Shown here: piece after piece, positions 1-7,102 of the stretch | How positions within the stretch are numbered: position 1 is the stretch's first letter | Layout: every line of letters begins with the position of its first letter | From: an uncultured Flavobacteriales bacterium | GTDB lineage: Bacteria; Bacteroidota; Bacteroidia; Flavobacteriales; UBA7430 | Direction of reading: 5' to 3' | Length of the DNA stretch: 11,529 bases | NCBI GenBank assembly: GCA_913041775.1 | Contig: CAJWJW010000020.1 | Coordinates: 1 to 11,529, forward strand | Made by a program: the position numbers and the translations under genes | Notes under the pieces: model-generated | The model's input: the letters and a program-made list of their open reading frames with translations, nothing else | The model's database searches: none | What the model was told of the DNA's origin: nothing

Positions 1-1028
1 TCTTAATTGGTTTCTCTTCTGTTATAGGATTAGGTTATGCTATTAACGACCCATTATCTAAAATTGCTAACTTCGATATGTTTGCTTTTGCAAATACTGA
101 TTTCTTAGAAGGTCAGTATATAATGGTTCTGTTAGCTTTAGCAGCATTCTTATACATGGTTATTTCACGAATTTTAAGATACGACCCCATTGTTAGAGAC
201 AAAATGATTGCAGTAATCATCTTTGCATTCTTCACAGTTTTCTTCTGGTTGTCGTTCGAACAAGCTGCTTCATCTTTGGTTTTATTTGCACGTGATTCTG
301 TAGATAGAACTTTAGTAGGTGATTCTGCCATGATTTTTAAAATTGTAAACACACTGTTAACGATAATACCATTGGCTATAATATCTTATGTATTATACTT
401 ATTAGGAAAACAAACCTGGAAGCAAATACCTGCATCTAACATCGTGCTTATAATCACATTTGCAGGAGTATGGGCAGTCTCGTTATGGATGCTACATAGA
501 GATTTTATGTCAGACAATACAGAAATCCCTGTTTCATGGTTTAGTATTTTAAACTCATTTTTTATTATAGCTTTTGCTTCATCTGTTTCTAAATGGTGGG
601 AGTCTAAATACAATCCTTCTGCAGCTGTAAAATATGGATTAGGATTAATTGTAATGGCAGCAGGGTTTGGTTTCTTAGCCTTTGGTGCTTTCGGAATTGA
701 AGCCGGTATAAAAGTGAGTATGGTTTGGTTAATTTTAGCTTACCTTTTTCACACACTTGGTGAACTATGTTTATCTCCGGTTGGTCTTTCGTATGTATCT
801 AAATTGGTTCCACCACGTATGATAGCATTTATGTTTGGAATGTGGTACTTAGCAATTGCGATTGGAAATAAATTAGCAGCTGTTTTAGGTGGACAAATAG
901 AACATATTACCAACGAATACAGTCTTTCCACTTTCTTCTTAATCTTTACTATTGTACCAACAGTAGCAGGTGTTCTAGTAATGGCATTGAATCCTTTACT
1001 GAAAAAATTAATGCACGGGGTTAAATAA
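1..1028 (+). CDS. POT/PTR2-family proton-dependent oligopeptide transporter, C-terminal part (5' end outside window)
   Basis: Inner-membrane symporter expected to import di- and tripeptides with protons. The reading frame is open from base 3, before the first ATG at 78, so the gene starts upstream of the window and the ATG at 78 is internal. About 341 residues are visible. The diagnostic stretch is HTLGELCLSPVGLSYVSKL followed by PPRMIAFMFGMWYLAIAIGN, which belongs to the late helices of POT transporters (DtpT/YdgR type). An earlier FEQAASSLVLFARD segment matches the usual position of the FEQ.GSSL.LFA motif. Many hydrophobic helices are present, and the protein ends with a short basic tail (LLKKLMHGVK). 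The gene is followed by 134 nt of intergenic sequence. Family assignment is very secure, but the exact peptide specificity cannot be read from the sequence. Confidence 0.95.
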   Translation, partial: LIGFSSVIGLGYAINDPLSKIANFDMFAFANTDFLEGQYIMVLLALAAFLYMVISRILRYDPIVRDKMIAVIIFAFFTVFFWLSFEQAASSLVLFARDSVDRTLVGDSAMIFKIVNTLLTIIPLAIISYVLYLLGKQTWKQIPASNIVLIITFAGVWAVSLWMLHRDFMSDNTEIPVSWFSILNSFFIIAFASSVSKWWESKYNPSAAVKYGLGLIVMAAGFGFLAFGAFGIEAGIKVSMVWLILAYLFHTLGELCLSPVGLSYVSKLVPPRMIAFMFGMWYLAIAIGNKLAAVLGGQIEHITNEYSLSTFFLIFTIVPTVAGVLVMALNPLLKKLMHGVK

Positions 1029-1112
1029 TTAATTAGCTAAAAACTAAATGCTAAGAATTATTATGAATTTTCATACTTGAACATTCGATCTCTAGCGTTA
1101 AATATTAAACTT

Positions 1113-1141
1113 AAACTACAATGGAATAATAATTGTAGTTT
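1113..1141. repeat. Perfect 10-bp inverted repeat with 9-nt spacer
   Basis: AAACTACAAT at 1113-1122 is the exact reverse complement of ATTGTAGTTT at 1132-1141, separated by GGAATAATA. It lies 84 nt after the transporter stop and 21 nt before the thioredoxin-family start. The stem is AT-rich and only a short T run follows, so it could be a weak terminator for the transporter. It could equally be an operator, because its right arm overlaps a candidate -7 promoter element. The symmetry is seen directly; the function is not known. Confidence 0.6.
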
Positions 1142-1143
1142 TG
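1136..1143 (+). promoter_or_regulatory. Candidate Bacteroidota -7 element (TAGTTTTG) for the thioredoxin-family gene
   Basis: The octamer fits the Bacteroidota -7 consensus TAnnTTTG and ends 19 nt before the ATG at 1163. No TTG/TTTG -33 element is evident at the usual 17-23 nt spacing, so support rests on the -7 match and its position. It overlaps the right arm of the inverted repeat at 1113-1141. Confidence 0.4.
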
Positions 1144-1162
1144 ATAGAAGAAATCAGGACAC

Positions 1163-1708
1163 ATGAAGAATATACTTTCCATAGTAATTATTACCCTAAC
1201 TTTGTCAACTAGCATTTTTGCACAAGGCGATAAAATACACTGGCGTACCGTAGAAGAAGTAGCTGCTTTACAAGAAACAGCTCCTCGTAAAGTACTTATG
1301 GATGTTTATACTACCTGGTGCGGACCTTGTAAGATGATGATGAAAAATACTTTTACAAATCCGAATGTTATCTCTTACGTAAACGAAAACTTCTACGCTA
1401 TTAAATTTGATGCAGAAGGTGGCAATGATGTTACTTTGAAAGGAAACACTTATACAAACCCAAGTTTTGTTGAGGGTAAAAAAGGTAGAAAAGGACAGCA
1501 CCAATTTGCTCAAGCTCTTGGAGTAAACTCCTACCCTACCATTATTTACATGGATGAGAAGATGGATGTTATAGCACCTATAAAAGGATATCAAACACCA
1601 GATAAAATTGAATTATATTTAAAACTATTTGGAGAGAATATTTATTTAGAAGTGCAATCACAAGAAGATTTTCAGAAATTCCAAACAGAATTTAAATCTA
1701 CTTTTTAA
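1163..1708 (+). CDS. Exported thioredoxin-fold protein with WCGPCK active site
   Basis: Predicted periplasmic thiol-disulfide oxidoreductase of 181 residues. Residues 1-21 form a signal peptide (basic start MKN, hydrophobic core, cleavage likely near SIFAQ). The core runs VLMDVYTTWCGPCKMM, with redox cysteines C53 and C56. A cis-proline is present at P125 in SYPT, as in true thioredoxin folds. Between the active site and the cis-proline is an extra segment (about residues 85-115) that is rich in Gly, Lys and Asn. The C-terminal 25 or so residues are charged and may form a helix. It resembles the thioredoxin_7/thioredoxin-like group common in Bacteroidota. A likely partner is the DsbD reductant pathway encoded at 5184-7097, which is inference. 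The 3' end overlaps the convergent neighbour by 11 nt. Fold and export are secure; the substrate is unknown. Confidence 0.9.
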   Translation: MKNILSIVIITLTLSTSIFAQGDKIHWRTVEEVAALQETAPRKVLMDVYTTWCGPCKMMMKNTFTNPNVISYVNENFYAIKFDAEGGNDVTLKGNTYTNPSFVEGKKGRKGQHQFAQALGVNSYPTIIYMDEKMDVIAPIKGYQTPDKIELYLKLFGENIYLEVQSQEDFQKFQTEFKSTF

Positions 1709-2072
1709 TTGATAAATCAATTTCTACTAAACCTTTATAATTCACCAAGGACTCCTGTCCTTTTATAGGCTTAGACTTAATATTGATACTATCGGCTAGT
1801 CCGACACCAGCATACAAAAGGCACGCTTTCTTCTCGATAGCGTGCTTTTTCATTTTAGCCATCCAAGCTTCATTATAATTCTGTGGGTCTTCTGGAAAAC
1901 TAACAGTGCGAACAAGAACAAAAAACAATTCCTTTTCATTCTTTAAGCATACAAATTGTGGAGAGTTTCCGATTTCGCTTTTAACAGCCAAAAACTCAAA
2001 GCCATTTTCTTCTAAATGTTTCCCCACATGGTTCATACCCATCTGATGAATTTCCTGTTTATTCAATTCCAT
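1698..2072 (-). CDS. Small conserved uncharacterised cytoplasmic protein (often labelled NqrF-like)
   Basis: Protein of 124 residues with no signal peptide, membrane helix or cofactor motif. It is mixed alpha/beta in appearance, with segments FEFLAVKSE, PQFVCLKNE, LFFVLVRTV and a central EAWMAKMKKHA helix. From memory, short Flavobacteriia proteins of this type carry the database name Na+-translocating NADH-quinone reductase subunit F. The true NqrF is about 400 residues, with a [2Fe-2S] CxxxxC...C motif and FAD/NADH domains, and none of that is present here. I would therefore not assign that function. I chose the ATG at 2072 over the upstream in-frame ATG at 2081 because MELNKQEIHQMGM resembles the usual start of the group; this is uncertain by three codons. 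It lies 17 nt downstream of the DUF3817 gene and is probably cotranscribed with it. Confidence 0.75.
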   Translation of the reverse strand: MELNKQEIHQMGMNHVGKHLEENGFEFLAVKSEIGNSPQFVCLKNEKELFFVLVRTVSFPEDPQNYNEAWMAKMKKHAIEKKACLLYAGVGLADSINIKSKPIKGQESLVNYKGLVEIDLSIKK

Positions 2073-2089
2073 AATACACATTTAATAAA

Positions 2090-2362
2090 CTAGTCTCTTA
2101 AATACCTCTTGTCGATATAAAAAGTCCCAAAAGGCAGAATTGAGGCCAAAAGAACAATAAACGTAGTTTTTAGATTCCACTTTTTATTGACACTCATAAA
2201 AATTGCAAAAACTATATAAGCAACAAACAGCAAACCATGAGGCATACCAAGTAATTTTACATAAGTAGGGTCACCTATAATGTATTTTACAGGCGAAGCA
2301 ATAAACAACAGGAGTAAGTATGACAAACCTTCTATAAAGGCGATAAAGCGAAATAGTTTCAT
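2090..2362 (-). CDS. DUF3817-family small integral membrane protein
   Basis: Protein of 90 residues with about three hydrophobic segments (residues 3-20, 40-56 and 64-80). The layout FIAFIEGLSYLLLLFIASPVK, then GMPHGLLFVAYIVFA, then a short cytoplasmic KKW loop and a last helix, is that of the DUF3817 (YdzA-like) membrane proteins. The conserved E in the first helix and the G.PHG.LF motif are both present. The molecular function of the family is unknown. The frame stays open 20 codons further upstream, but the ATG at 2362 gives the normal family start, and a promoter-like TAACTTTG lies inside the longer version. It is the first gene of a likely two-gene unit with the small protein at 1698-2072. 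Confidence 0.85.
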   Translation of the reverse strand: MKLFRFIAFIEGLSYLLLLFIASPVKYIIGDPTYVKLLGMPHGLLFVAYIVFAIFMSVNKKWNLKTTFIVLLASILPFGTFYIDKRYLRD

Positions 2363-2382
2363 GGTGTAGTAATTTAAGAGTA

Positions 2383-2390
2383 CAAAGTTA
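2383..2390 (-). promoter_or_regulatory. Candidate Bacteroidota -7 element (TAACTTTG) for the DUF3817 gene
   Basis: Read on the minus strand, TAACTTTG matches TAnnTTTG and ends 20 nt before the ATG at 2362. No -33 TTG lies at the preferred spacing; the nearest TTTTG is about 29 nt upstream. It shares the 98-nt divergent intergenic region with the sterol desaturase gene on the other strand. Confidence 0.4.
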
Positions 2391-2460
2391 AACTTATTTT
2401 GAGGAGATAGACTACAGAACAAAATTTGATTAATTTAGACCGTAATTAACAATAAAAAAA

Positions 2461-3321
2461 ATGTACGACCCTTTACTTAGCAAACTCATACTTACGACAG
2501 TATTACTAGTTCTTGCGATATTAGAGGTAATTGGAGGGTTGTATTTTAATATCAAGAGAACAAGTAACGACTATACTATATAACTTATAAGTCTCGCTAT
2601 ATTACCCACCCTTATACAGCCCACCATATTTATGTGTAGTTTTTGGATACTGGGAAGCTACTTCCAAGAACTAGAGCATTACTTCATACAATCTTCTATT
2701 GCGCTCCAGTTTATAGCTTTCCTAATTTTAGATGATTTAACGCAGTATTGGTGGCATAGACTCTCTCTTGTAAACAAAACTATATGGAAGCTACACAGAC
2801 CACATCATGTTCTAGAAGAAATGGGTGTTTTAGTAACCTATAGAAACGCGGTATTGTATTATGCACTTATGCCAGGAATTTGGTTCTCTGCAATTTTAAT
2901 TTACATGGGAATGGGCACTACTTATCTTATTTACCTACCTATAAAATTAAGTATTATTCTATTAGCTCATAGCGAGAACAGATGGGATAAGGTTTTATTT
3001 AAATACAGAATCTTAAAGCCCATTGCGTGGATTATTGAGAGAACAATATCTACGCCGACTACACATTTCGCCCATCATGGACTTACAGATGAAGATGGGA
3101 TATCGCATCCAAATGGAAATTTTGGTAATATGTTATTCGTATGGGATGTGATTTTTGGTGCCGCAAAAATAACCAGGAAGTATCCCACAAAATTTGGTGC
3201 ATGGAATCAAATAAAAGAACCCTGGAAAGTACAGTTGATCTTTCCATTTATAAAGTCTAAAAACCCAGACAGCGAGCTTTATTCAGTGCTTAAGAGTCCA
3301 GACAAAAAAGAAACCAAATAA
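2461..3321 (+). pseudogene. Sterol desaturase/fatty acid hydroxylase family gene with in-frame stop at codon 41
   Basis: The family is membrane-bound di-iron oxygenases (ERG3/FA_hydroxylase). A natural start, ATG at 2461 after an A-rich leader, opens MYDPLLSKLILTTVLLVL. The frame meets TAA at 2581-2583 and then continues without any frameshift to the stop at 3319-3321 (286 codons in all, counting the internal stop). The downstream part carries the family hallmarks: DDLTQYWWHR, then LHRPHH (box 2) and THFAHHG (box 3), ending in GNFGN and WDVIFG. The first histidine box should read HxxxH but here is HRLSL, with CTT at 2767-2769 where CAT would restore His. A restart at ATG 2632 would make a 229-residue protein lacking the first helices. 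Nonsense mutation plus a lost iron ligand argue for a decayed gene; a sequence error could explain the stop alone but not both changes. Confidence 0.8.
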
Positions 3322-3325
3322 AACA

Positions 3326-3355
3326 AAAAAGCCTCTCCATAAGGAGAGGCTTTTT
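3326..3355. terminator. Bidirectional intrinsic terminator
   Basis: The stem GCCTCTCC (3331-3338) / GGAGAGGC (3343-3350) has an ATAA loop and is flanked by AAAAA and TTTTT. It therefore works as a GC-rich hairpin plus U tract in both directions. It sits 4 nt after the sterol desaturase stop and 16 nt after the stop of the convergent C1 peptidase gene, so it closes both units. Confidence 0.93.
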
Positions 3356-3371
3356 GGATTTTAAAATGGGC

Positions 3372-4568
3372 TTATTTAATCCCTAATTTTTTACGTAATG
3401 CTTTTGGAAGTGCATCTTTATGTAACATAATATCCATTGTTTTGTACTCAACAAATGCCTGAGAAGCGTAGAAGTAACCATCACAGTCGTTGTTGTCTGT
3501 ACCCCAAGAATTCTTGATGATATAGTAACGCTTTCCTGTTTGGTCTTTTACAATCCCAGTCATGTGCATACCGTGGTCATCAGTAGTTTCATAGTTGTCG
3601 AATGCTTTTTGACGCATTTCTTGTGTGATTTCTTTTTCTTCACAAGGAGCTTCAAAAACAGTACTCTCTTTAGCTGCACCAGCATCAGAGAAGTTTTTAT
3701 TATCCTTACCCGATTTTCTAATTTTAGCTCCATCTAAAGGAACTAAAGCCAATCCATCTCTAAAAGAGAAACCTTTTTCTGAAACATCAGAAGCCCAAGC
3801 AATAGAGAAGTCATTTACCAATGCATGGTCAATTACCTCTATCATTTCGTCCATTGGCACGTTATATACAGATTTCATCATCCAGTTATCTTGTACTTCA
3901 ATAATAAAGTCTTCGTAAAATGGGTGGTGTGTATACGAGCTAATAAATACATAGTCATCTGCATTAAACTTAACAGATTTAGCAAAAGATTTAGGCGTAA
4001 ACTCTTTTCCAAGGTAAGAGAACTTAGCAGGGATAGAACCTAAATAAGTATCTAATACAGCTTCGTAAGCTGGCTTCCATAAAGGAGTTAATGTTTTTTG
4101 CTCTGCATCTACAACAGCTTTCACCATTCCATGTAAGACGTGATCCATTTCACCATGGTTAAAAACTTCTTCGTTAGCTGGTTTACCAGTATAAACTTCC
4201 AATGGAACAATACCGTGTGCTTTAATCATTTCACTTACATCGTGAAAAGCGCCACCAGGACCGAAGTTTAAATATCCGTGCATACGTACATATTTCTCAG
4301 CTTTATCGGCATAAGTATTACGAACAATAAACATTTCAGACAATTCGTGTTTACCACCGCCCAAACGCATAATTTCTGATTCTATAAAAGACAAAGCTGA
4401 AAAACTCCAGCAAGTACCGGTTCTACCTTGACTTTGAACTTCTGTTGCTTCAATATCTGCAACAACAGTAAATTCGTATTCACTACCTTCTTTATTGGTG
4501 ATTATATCCTGCGCTTGTGCAGAAACAAATAGACCAGCTACTACTGCTAATAAAGCTATTTTCTTCAT
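3372..4568 (-). CDS. Exported C1B-type cysteine peptidase (bleomycin hydrolase/aminopeptidase C-like)
   Basis: Papain-fold peptidase of 398 residues. Residues 1-20 are a signal peptide ending SAQAQ, so the enzyme acts in the periplasm or outside. The oxyanion glutamine Q47 and nucleophile C53 are in QSQGRTGTCWSFS, with the usual six-residue spacing. The catalytic His is probably H332 (DDHGMHMTG), and N353 lies in IKNSWG. The YE(T)TDDHGMHMTGIV plus RYYIIKNSWG pattern and the long insertion between Cys and His fit the C1B subfamily (bleomycin hydrolase/PepC). It is somewhat shorter than the roughly 450-residue cytosolic members, and unlike them it is exported. It is likely to be an aminopeptidase or peptide hydrolase, but substrate is not shown. 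It is the last gene of the pabB-to-peptidase run, 16 nt after gmhA, and is followed by a strong terminator. Confidence 0.92.
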   Translation of the reverse strand: MKKIALLAVVAGLFVSAQAQDIITNKEGSEYEFTVVADIEATEVQSQGRTGTCWSFSALSFIESEIMRLGGGKHELSEMFIVRNTYADKAEKYVRMHGYLNFGPGGAFHDVSEMIKAHGIVPLEVYTGKPANEEVFNHGEMDHVLHGMVKAVVDAEQKTLTPLWKPAYEAVLDTYLGSIPAKFSYLGKEFTPKSFAKSVKFNADDYVFISSYTHHPFYEDFIIEVQDNWMMKSVYNVPMDEMIEVIDHALVNDFSIAWASDVSEKGFSFRDGLALVPLDGAKIRKSGKDNKNFSDAGAAKESTVFEAPCEEKEITQEMRQKAFDNYETTDDHGMHMTGIVKDQTGKRYYIIKNSWGTDNNDCDGYFYASQAFVEYKTMDIMLHKDALPKALRKKLGIK

Positions 4569-4584
4569 TCTAATGGTTTTTTAA

Positions 4585-5163
4585 TTAAGGGTTTGTAAAA
4601 AGTTTTTGTTCTATATAGTGTATTAAAGAGTGTATTACTTTAATATGTATTTCTTGTACTCTATCTGCAAAATTAGAATGTGGCGCACGTAATTCTACAT
4701 CCGCTATCTTTGCCAGCTCTCCACCTGTTTTACCAGTAAGTGCAATTACTTTTAGGCCTTGTTCTTTTGCAACTTTTGCTGCATTAATCACGTTAGCAGA
4801 ATTTCCGCTCGTACTAATAGCAATTAATACATCGCCTTTAAATCCCATTCCTTGAATGTAGCGCGAAAACACAGCATCTGCTCCGTAGTCGTTAATTACA
4901 CAAGACATATAAGAAGGGTCAGAAATAGACATCGCAGGCAACGAAGGTCTATCGCCACGGAACCTACCAGAAAGTTCCTCTGCAAAATGCATCGCATCGC
5001 ACATAGAACCACCATTTCCACAGCTAATTAGTTTCCCTTTATTATTGAATGATTCAATAATAAGATCTCCAGCATTTGCTATTAATTTGAAATTATTTTC
5101 ATCAGCAATAAAAGTATTCAATACTTCTTGTGCTTCGATAAATTCCTTTTGGATAGTCTTCAT
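4585..5163 (-). CDS. gmhA: Sedoheptulose 7-phosphate isomerase (phosphoheptose isomerase)
   Basis: Converts D-sedoheptulose 7-phosphate to D-glycero-D-manno-heptose 7-phosphate, the first step of ADP-heptose synthesis for LPS inner core; cytosolic, tetrameric SIS-fold enzyme. With the ATG at 5163 the product is 192 residues, the same length as E. coli GmhA. Motifs are CGNGGSMCDAMHFAEELSGR (about residues 48-67), ISTSGNSANVI, LTGK.GG and RVQEIHIKVIH. Active-site residues of the family are retained: H59, E63, Q170 and H178 here correspond to E. coli H61, E65, Q172 and H180. The frame extends four codons upstream to a TTG at 5175, but I prefer the ATG on family length. The gene starts 20 nt after dsbD. 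No other heptose-pathway gene (hldE, gmhB, hldD) is in the window. Confidence 0.95.
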   Translation of the reverse strand: MKTIQKEFIEAQEVLNTFIADENNFKLIANAGDLIIESFNNKGKLISCGNGGSMCDAMHFAEELSGRFRGDRPSLPAMSISDPSYMSCVINDYGADAVFSRYIQGMGFKGDVLIAISTSGNSANVINAAKVAKEQGLKVIALTGKTGGELAKIADVELRAPHSNFADRVQEIHIKVIHSLIHYIEQKLFTNP

Positions 5164-5183
5164 TTCTGTTGCCAAAATAATGA

Positions 5184-7097
5184 TTAATTAAATGCAGCTA
5201 AACCACGACTTAACCAATCTTTAAATAAATCTATGGTTCCATAGTCTTGGTAGTTGGCGTTTTCCAATAATGGTTTACCATTACTTCCCAACATCACATA
5301 ATAAGGTTGAGAATTGGTTTTATATGTATTGGCTTGTAATACCATCCATTTATCTCCAATAGTTCGTACCTTTTTCGTTTTCCCTGCTAAGGTAGTTACG
5401 TATTGGTCTTCTTCTGCGAGCTTTTTTCTATCGTCTACATATAGAGAAACCAATACAACATCATTTTTAAGAATGCTTTTAATCTGAGAGTCAGACCATA
5501 CACCTTGTTCCATTTTACGGCAGTTCACACAAGCCTTACCAGTAAAATCTAACATAACTGGTTTGTTTACAGACTTTGCAAAAGCAAGACCTTCTTCGTA
5601 ATCGTGAAAGGCCATTATTCCTTGCGGACCTAAATGCTGACCTTCTTCTTTGTGTATCTCAGCAGCACCACCTAAAGTGTAACCTACACCATACGGCGAT
5701 TCGCTGTATTCTTGTGGTGGTGGGAATGCACTAATTAATTTTAATGGTGCGCCCCATAAACCAGGAATCATATATACGGTAAATGCACCTGTAACAATAG
5801 CCATAAATAATCTACCTACAGAGATGTGTTTTAAATCGCTATCGTGTGCTAATTTAAGTTTACCTAATAAGTACATGGTTAGTAATCCAAAGATGACAAT
5901 CCAAATAGCAATAAAGGTTTCTCTTTCTAAAATGTGTAAGTCGAGAACTAAATCGGCATTCGATAAGAATTTGAAAGCAAGTGCTAATTCTAAAAATCCT
6001 AATACAACTTTTACTGAGTTTAACCAACCACCAGATTTTGGTAGTGAATTTAACCAACCAGGGAAGGCTGCAAACAAAGTAAATGGTAAGGCTATGGCAA
6101 AAGAAAAACCAAACATCCCTACAATGGGTCCGATGTACGAACCTCCAGAAGCTGCTTCTACCAATAGAGTTCCTACAATAGGACCTGTACAAGAGAAGGA
6201 AACTAATGCGAGGGTAAATGCCATAAAGAAAATACCGATTAATCCACCTTTATCTGACGCAGAGTCAGCTTTATTAATCCATGAATTGGGAATAGTAATT
6301 TCGAAAGCTCCTAAGAAAGAGGCTGCAAAAACTACAAGTAATAGGAAAAATGCTACATTAAAGTATTCATTAGTGGCCATGTTATTAAGTGCATCAGCAC
6401 CAAATACACCAGACACAACTACACCTAAAAACACATAAATACCAATTATAGATAATCCATAAATAATAGCGTTTTTAATTCCTTGAGCTTTGTTTTTACT
6501 CTGCTTGGTAAAGAAACTGACGGTCATAGGAATCATAGGAAAAACACATGGCGTTAAAAGCGCAACAAATCCACTTAAAAATGCCAAGAAAAATATCCCC
6601 CATAAACCATGTGCACTAGAAGAGGATGATGAAGGCTTAGAAGCTTTCGAAGCAGCAGGTAATTCAAGTTCAATATCTACCCACTCTGGTGGCAAACACA
6701 TACCGTTGTTACAAACCATAAATTCGAACTCACCTTTAAGTACAGAAACAGAATCTGACAAGAGTTTTACACGCTGTCTAAATTCTGCTTGTTCTTCAAA
6801 ATATTTTAAAATTGTATCGAAGCTTTTGTCGTAATCCTCATGTGGAGTACTTTCTACAACTCCATCAATAAATTCGTGACTTTTATTATCGAAAAAAGTA
6901 AAAGTGGTAGGAATAGGACCTTCTACATATTGAGAGTAAAGATGCCAACTATCTTCAATTTCAGCACTAATAACTACATCTACTTCATTGTCTGAAACAG
7001 AAACAACTTCGAAATTCCATTTTATTGGATCTTCAATTTGCCCGAAAGAAACGGCAGATATAAATAAGCCAAGGATTAAACTAAAAAGGATTCTCAT
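5184..7097 (-). CDS. dsbD: Thiol:disulfide interchange protein DsbD (protein-disulfide reductase)
   Basis: Moves electrons from cytoplasmic thioredoxin across the inner membrane to periplasmic thiol proteins. The 637 residues show all three modules. Residues 1-19 are a signal peptide, and a periplasmic N-terminal domain follows with the cysteine pair C129/C134 in VCNNGMCLPPEW. After a Ser-rich linker (about 150-161) comes an eight-helix-type membrane domain with C184 in LTPCVFPMIP and C303 in SFSCTGPIVG. The C-terminal thioredoxin-like domain has C523/C526 in KACVNCRKME. The length and order are those of full-size DsbD, not of the shorter CcdA. It starts 5 nt after the small membrane protein and ends 20 nt before gmhA. 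Possible clients in the window are the secreted thioredoxin-like protein (1163-1708) and the exported cysteine peptidase (3372-4568); both links are inference. Confidence 0.97.
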   Translation of the reverse strand: MRILFSLILGLFISAVSFGQIEDPIKWNFEVVSVSDNEVDVVISAEIEDSWHLYSQYVEGPIPTTFTFFDNKSHEFIDGVVESTPHEDYDKSFDTILKYFEEQAEFRQRVKLLSDSVSVLKGEFEFMVCNNGMCLPPEWVDIELELPAASKASKPSSSSSSAHGLWGIFFLAFLSGFVALLTPCVFPMIPMTVSFFTKQSKNKAQGIKNAIIYGLSIIGIYVFLGVVVSGVFGADALNNMATNEYFNVAFFLLLVVFAASFLGAFEITIPNSWINKADSASDKGGLIGIFFMAFTLALVSFSCTGPIVGTLLVEAASGGSYIGPIVGMFGFSFAIALPFTLFAAFPGWLNSLPKSGGWLNSVKVVLGFLELALAFKFLSNADLVLDLHILERETFIAIWIVIFGLLTMYLLGKLKLAHDSDLKHISVGRLFMAIVTGAFTVYMIPGLWGAPLKLISAFPPPQEYSESPYGVGYTLGGAAEIHKEEGQHLGPQGIMAFHDYEEGLAFAKSVNKPVMLDFTGKACVNCRKMEQGVWSDSQIKSILKNDVVLVSLYVDDRKKLAEEDQYVTTLAGKTKKVRTIGDKWMVLQANTYKTNSQPYYVMLGSNGKPLLENANYQDYGTIDLFKDWLSRGLAAFN

Positions 7098-7102
7098 GCT
7101 GT

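Noticed and set aside
1707..1724. Short AT palindrome (AATTGA-TAAA-TCAATT) at the convergent thioredoxin/small-protein junction as a terminator
   Set aside because: It is only a 6-bp AT stem with no T tract, far weaker than the two clear terminators at 3326 and 11077.
5164..5175. TTG start at 5175 for GmhA
   Set aside because: The ATG at 5163 gives 192 residues, exactly the usual GmhA length.
5824..6438. Long plus-strand open frame (204 codons) antisense to dsbD
   Set aside because: The product is Lys/Asn/Pro-rich with no family motif. The opposite strand carries an intact, unmistakable DsbD membrane domain with its key cysteines, so this is a shadow frame.
6690..6720. Short CX4C spacing of the N-terminal DsbD cysteines (C129/C134) as an oddity versus E. 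coli CX5C
   Set aside because: I recall this spacing from other Bacteroidota DsbD proteins, and the LPPEW context is normal.
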